This document shows, piece after piece, positions 61,976 through 64,000 of a DNA stretch of 64,000 bases. The notes beneath the pieces were generated by a model that was given only the letters and a program-made list of their open reading frames with translations, did no database searches and was not told the DNA's origin. Source of the stretch: Tsukamurella sp. 1534 (GTDB lineage: Bacteria; Actinomycetota; Actinomycetes; Mycobacteriales; Mycobacteriaceae); contig NZ_HE997627.1 of the NCBI RefSeq assembly GCF_000312385.1, positions 315,911 through 379,910 on the forward strand, in the 5' to 3' direction. A program made the translations under genes and the position numbers. Every line of letters starts with the position of its first letter. The first letter of the stretch is position 1.

Positions 61976-63109
61976 TCAGCCCTCCGCCGCGGGCAGCGTC
62001 ACGTCCAGCCGGAAACCCTCGTCGGAGCTGTGCGCAGCGACGGAGCCGCCGTGGGCCTCGACGATGCCGCGCACGATCGCGAGCCCCAGGCCCGCGCCCG
62101 GCGCACCGTCGGACTCCGAGCGCGCCGCGTCCGCGCGCCACCCCACCTCGAACATCCGGCCCAGGTCCTCCGCGGCCACGCCCGGCCCCTGGTCGAGCAC
62201 GCTGAGCACCAAGCGCCCGTCGGCGAGGCCGTCCGCCCGGACCAGGACGGTGCTGTTCGGAGGCGCGTACCGCAGGCTGTTGCCGAGAAGGTTCCCCACC
62301 ACGCGGGTCAGCTCGCGCGGGTCCACGAACACCAGCCGGCCGTCGATGCCGTCCTGGTCGATGGTGATGCCGCGCCGCGCGGCCGCGTGCCGGCAGTCCG
62401 CGACCGCGTCACTCACCAGGTCCAGCAGCTCCACCGGTTCGGGCCGGATCCGGAAGGTGCCGGTCTGCAGCTTCGACAGCTCGAACAGGTCGGAGACCAT
62501 GCCGTCGAGGGTCTCGGCCTTGCCGCGCAGGGTGCGCACGTACTCGGCGCGGTCCGGCGCGGTGCCGTCGTCGAGGGCCTCGGCCATCGCGCGGACCCCC
62601 GCGAGCGGGGTGCGCAGGTCGTGCGAGATCCAGGCGAAGAACTGCCGCCGCGCCGCATCGAGCTCGGCCACCCGTGCCCGGGACTCCTCGAGCCGCCGGG
62701 ACGTCTCCGCGAGTTCGACCGAGAGGGCGTCGAGCTCGGCCATGCCGGTGCGGCTCGGCTCGACCACGTCGCCGTCGCCGACCCGCCGGGTCGCTGTCCG
62801 CAGGCTCGTGAGCGAGGCACCGACCGCGCGGCCGATCACGAGCGGTGTCGCGACCACACTGCACAGGGCGGAAGCGCCGATCACCCACAGCAGCACCGTG
62901 AAATCGTGCCGGGACAGGTACATCTGGACCGCGATCACCACCGTGGACGCCACCACCGCCACCAACGCGCCGCCGATCGCGACCGCCGTGCGTGCGGCGA
63001 TCCCGGCCCGCGGGAGCGCGCGCAGCAGCAGGAGCGTCAGCGCTGTGACGGCGACGGTGACCCCGAGCGCGATGGCGGCGATCTGCAGGAGCGCCGCGCC
63101 GGTCAGCAC
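61976..63109 (-). CDS. Sensor histidine kinase
   Basis: A 377-residue membrane kinase. Three helices cover about residues 1-30, 42-64 and 72-92, with very little outside the membrane, so it may sense something within the bilayer or at the membrane. A HAMP-like linker follows, then the phosphoacceptor His163 in [10 protein letters not shown], the N-box [12 protein letters not shown] and the G-boxes DQGPGV and [12 protein letters not shown] 63109 overlaps the response-regulator stop. Pairs with the regulator encoded upstream. Confidence 0.91.
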   Translation of the reverse strand: MLTGAALLQIAAIALGVTVAVTALTLLLLRALPRAGIAARTAVAIGGALVAVVASTVVIAVQMYLSRHDFTVLLWVIGASALCSVVATPLVIGRAVGASLTSLRTATRRVGDGDVVEPSRTGMAELDALSVELAETSRRLEESRARVAELDAARRQFFAWISHDLRTPLAGVRAMAEALDDGTAPDRAEYVRTLRGKAETLDGMVSDLFELSKLQTGTFRIRPEPVELLDLVSDAVADCRHAAARRGITIDQDGIDGRLVFVDPRELTRVVGNLLGNSLRYAPPNSTVLVRADGLADGRLVLSVLDQGPGVAAEDLGRMFEVGWRADAARSESDGAPGAGLGLAIVRGIVEAHGGSVAAHSSDEGFRLDVTLPAAEG

Positions 63110-63795
63110 ACGTCCTCCCAGCCGAACCGGTACCCCGCGCCCCATTCCGTGCGCAGGAACACCGGATTCCGCGGGTCGTCCTCGATCTTCTCGCGGAGGC
63201 GTCGAACGTGCACCGTGACGGTGGACGGGTCCCCGAAGCCCCACCGCCACACCTCGCGCAGGATCTCGTCCCGGCTGACCACCGCGTCGGGGTGCTGCAC
63301 CAGGTACAGCAGCAGCTCGTATTCGCGTGTGGTGAGGGAGATCTCGCGGCCGCGGATCCACGCGCGGCGGTGCGCCGCGTCGATCCGGAAGGGCCCCGCG
63401 TCGATGGTGAGGTCGCCCCCGCGGGGCCCGCTGCGCCGCAGCTGCGCGTTCACCCGCAGCTGCAGCTCGCGCAGGGAGAACGGCTTGGCGAGGTAGTCGT
63501 CGGCCCCGTTCTCCAGGCCGTCGATCCGGTTGTCCACACCGTCGAGCGCGGTGAGCATGATGATCGGCACCGGCGAGACCGCCCGCACGCGCCGGCAGAT
63601 CTCGTCCCCGCTCAGCCCGGGGAGCATCCGGTCGAGGACCAGGAGATCCGGCGGATCGCGGCGGAACGCCTCCCAGGCCTCGGCGCCGTCGCGGTGCTGC
63701 GCGACCCGGCATCCGGCCAGCCGCAGGTGATCGCCCACGACGGTCCGCACCGCGGGATCGTCCTCCACGACCATGACCCGTGCGCCGTCCTTCAT
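63103..63795 (-). CDS. OmpR-family response regulator
   Basis: A 230-residue regulator. The receiver domain (1-118) has the acidic pocket EDD at 11-13, the phosphorylated Asp55 (LVLDRMLPG) and Lys near 104 (AKPFSLREL). The winged-helix output domain includes LTTREYELLLYLVQHPDAVV and VTVHVRRLREKIEDDPRNP. ATG 63795. It is the first gene of the pair; a direct repeat upstream may be its own site. Confidence 0.93.
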   Translation of the reverse strand: MKDGARVMVVEDDPAVRTVVGDHLRLAGCRVAQHRDGAEAWEAFRRDPPDLLVLDRMLPGLSGDEICRRVRAVSPVPIIMLTALDGVDNRIDGLENGADDYLAKPFSLRELQLRVNAQLRRSGPRGGDLTIDAGPFRIDAAHRRAWIRGREISLTTREYELLLYLVQHPDAVVSRDEILREVWRWGFGDPSTVTVHVRRLREKIEDDPRNPVFLRTEWGAGYRFGWEDVC

Positions 63796-63834
63796 GCGTC
63801 GAGACTATGCCGCCGGCCCGCGGGACCGGACGAC

Positions 63835-63868
63835 CCTTACGGAACTGAAATGTGCCTTACCGCACTGA
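63835..63868. promoter_or_regulatory. Direct repeat, candidate response-regulator site
   Basis: CCTTACGGAACTGA (63835-63848) and CCTTACCGCACTGA (63855-63868) are 14-base copies with two mismatches, spaced exactly 20 bases. They lie between the regulator and the divergent exported-protein gene, 40-73 bases from the regulator start. OmpR-type proteins bind such tandem sites. Confidence 0.5.
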
Positions 63869-63960
63869 CACTCTCCTTCCTCCCCGCCGGTGCCCGCTGC
63901 TTCACTCGAAGCCGAGCCGGCGCGACCGCGACCGGTCCAGTCGCAGAAGGAGATTCGACC

Positions 63961-64000
63961 ATGCGCAGCACCCGTATCACCGGAACCCTCGCCGCGGCGG
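63961..64000 (+). CDS. Exported protein, N-terminal fragment
   Basis: ATG 63961 follows AGAAGGAG and opens a frame reading MRSTRITGTLAAA to the right edge. The Arg-rich start and the Ala-rich continuation look like a signal peptide. The gene runs out of the window, so no function can be assigned. It is divergent from the two-component pair and may be its target. Confidence 0.55.
   Translation, partial: MRSTRITGTLAAA

Overview
This is a GC-rich actinobacterial chromosome segment from a mycolic-acid-group genome (Mycobacteriales). The evidence is gene order: the blocks moxR/DUF58/VWA, ripA, Rv1476-like, acn/acnR, Rv1473-like ABC-F, hisDCB, hisH-A-impA-F-I, bcpB-like, trpE, the Trp-associated membrane gene and trpC, trpB, trpA follow the Mycobacterium tuberculosis order closely, with separate insertions between them. 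Many starts are GTG or TTG, and several promoters place the -10 box exactly one step from the start codon, which indicates leaderless mRNAs. Tsukamurella is my best guess for the genus, but no marker in the window proves it.

Layout. 1-4667 (minus): cell-envelope genes (VWA, DUF58, MoxR, RipA-like NlpC/P60, Rv1476-like). 4838-8298: aconitase and its TetR repressor, with a recognisable AcnR operator. 8302-11158: a VOC protein, a DUF218/YdcF exported protein and a glycerophosphodiesterase. 11254-16875: a JetA-JetB-JetC (MksF-MksE-MksB) operon, the Wadjet/condensin type, with no JetD beside it. 17125-18968: a Cna-B-like exported protein overlapping a lipoprotein resembling a class F sortase. 18993-21427: an SDR and an ABC-F ATPase. 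21439-25141: three tandem membrane GGDEF proteins, the first overlapping trpA. 25122-34610: the trp genes, split between trpC and trpB by a GntR/PrpF/sugar-porter/kinase cassette with two DasR-type operators. 34648-38739: a peroxiredoxin and the distal his genes.

38801-56968 is a purine-catabolism block lying exactly between hisH and hisB: quinone-oxidoreductase-like MDR, IclR regulator, NCS2 permease, xanthine dehydrogenase XdhA/B/C, guanine deaminase, a DUF6986 CitE-like protein, ureidoglycine aminohydrolase, a nucleoside phosphorylase, DctA, a hydantoin/Asp racemase-family protein, an NCS1 permease and allantoinase. Four promoter regions of this block carry the same 16-bp palindrome, [CT]GGAA-N6-TTCC[AG]. 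57001-60079 holds hisB, hisC and hisD. 60165-64000: PlsC-type acyltransferase, an AdhC-like alcohol dehydrogenase, a two-component pair and the start of an exported protein.

How the parts fit: the core is an amino-acid biosynthesis backbone (his and trp, with PriA serving both) into which catabolic cassettes have been inserted. The purine block would convert guanine and (hypo)xanthine towards urate, and allantoin towards ureidoglycolate. Uricase, allantoate amidohydrolase, nagA/nagB, trpD and trpF are not in the window. No tRNA, rRNA, CRISPR array, transposase or phage gene was seen.
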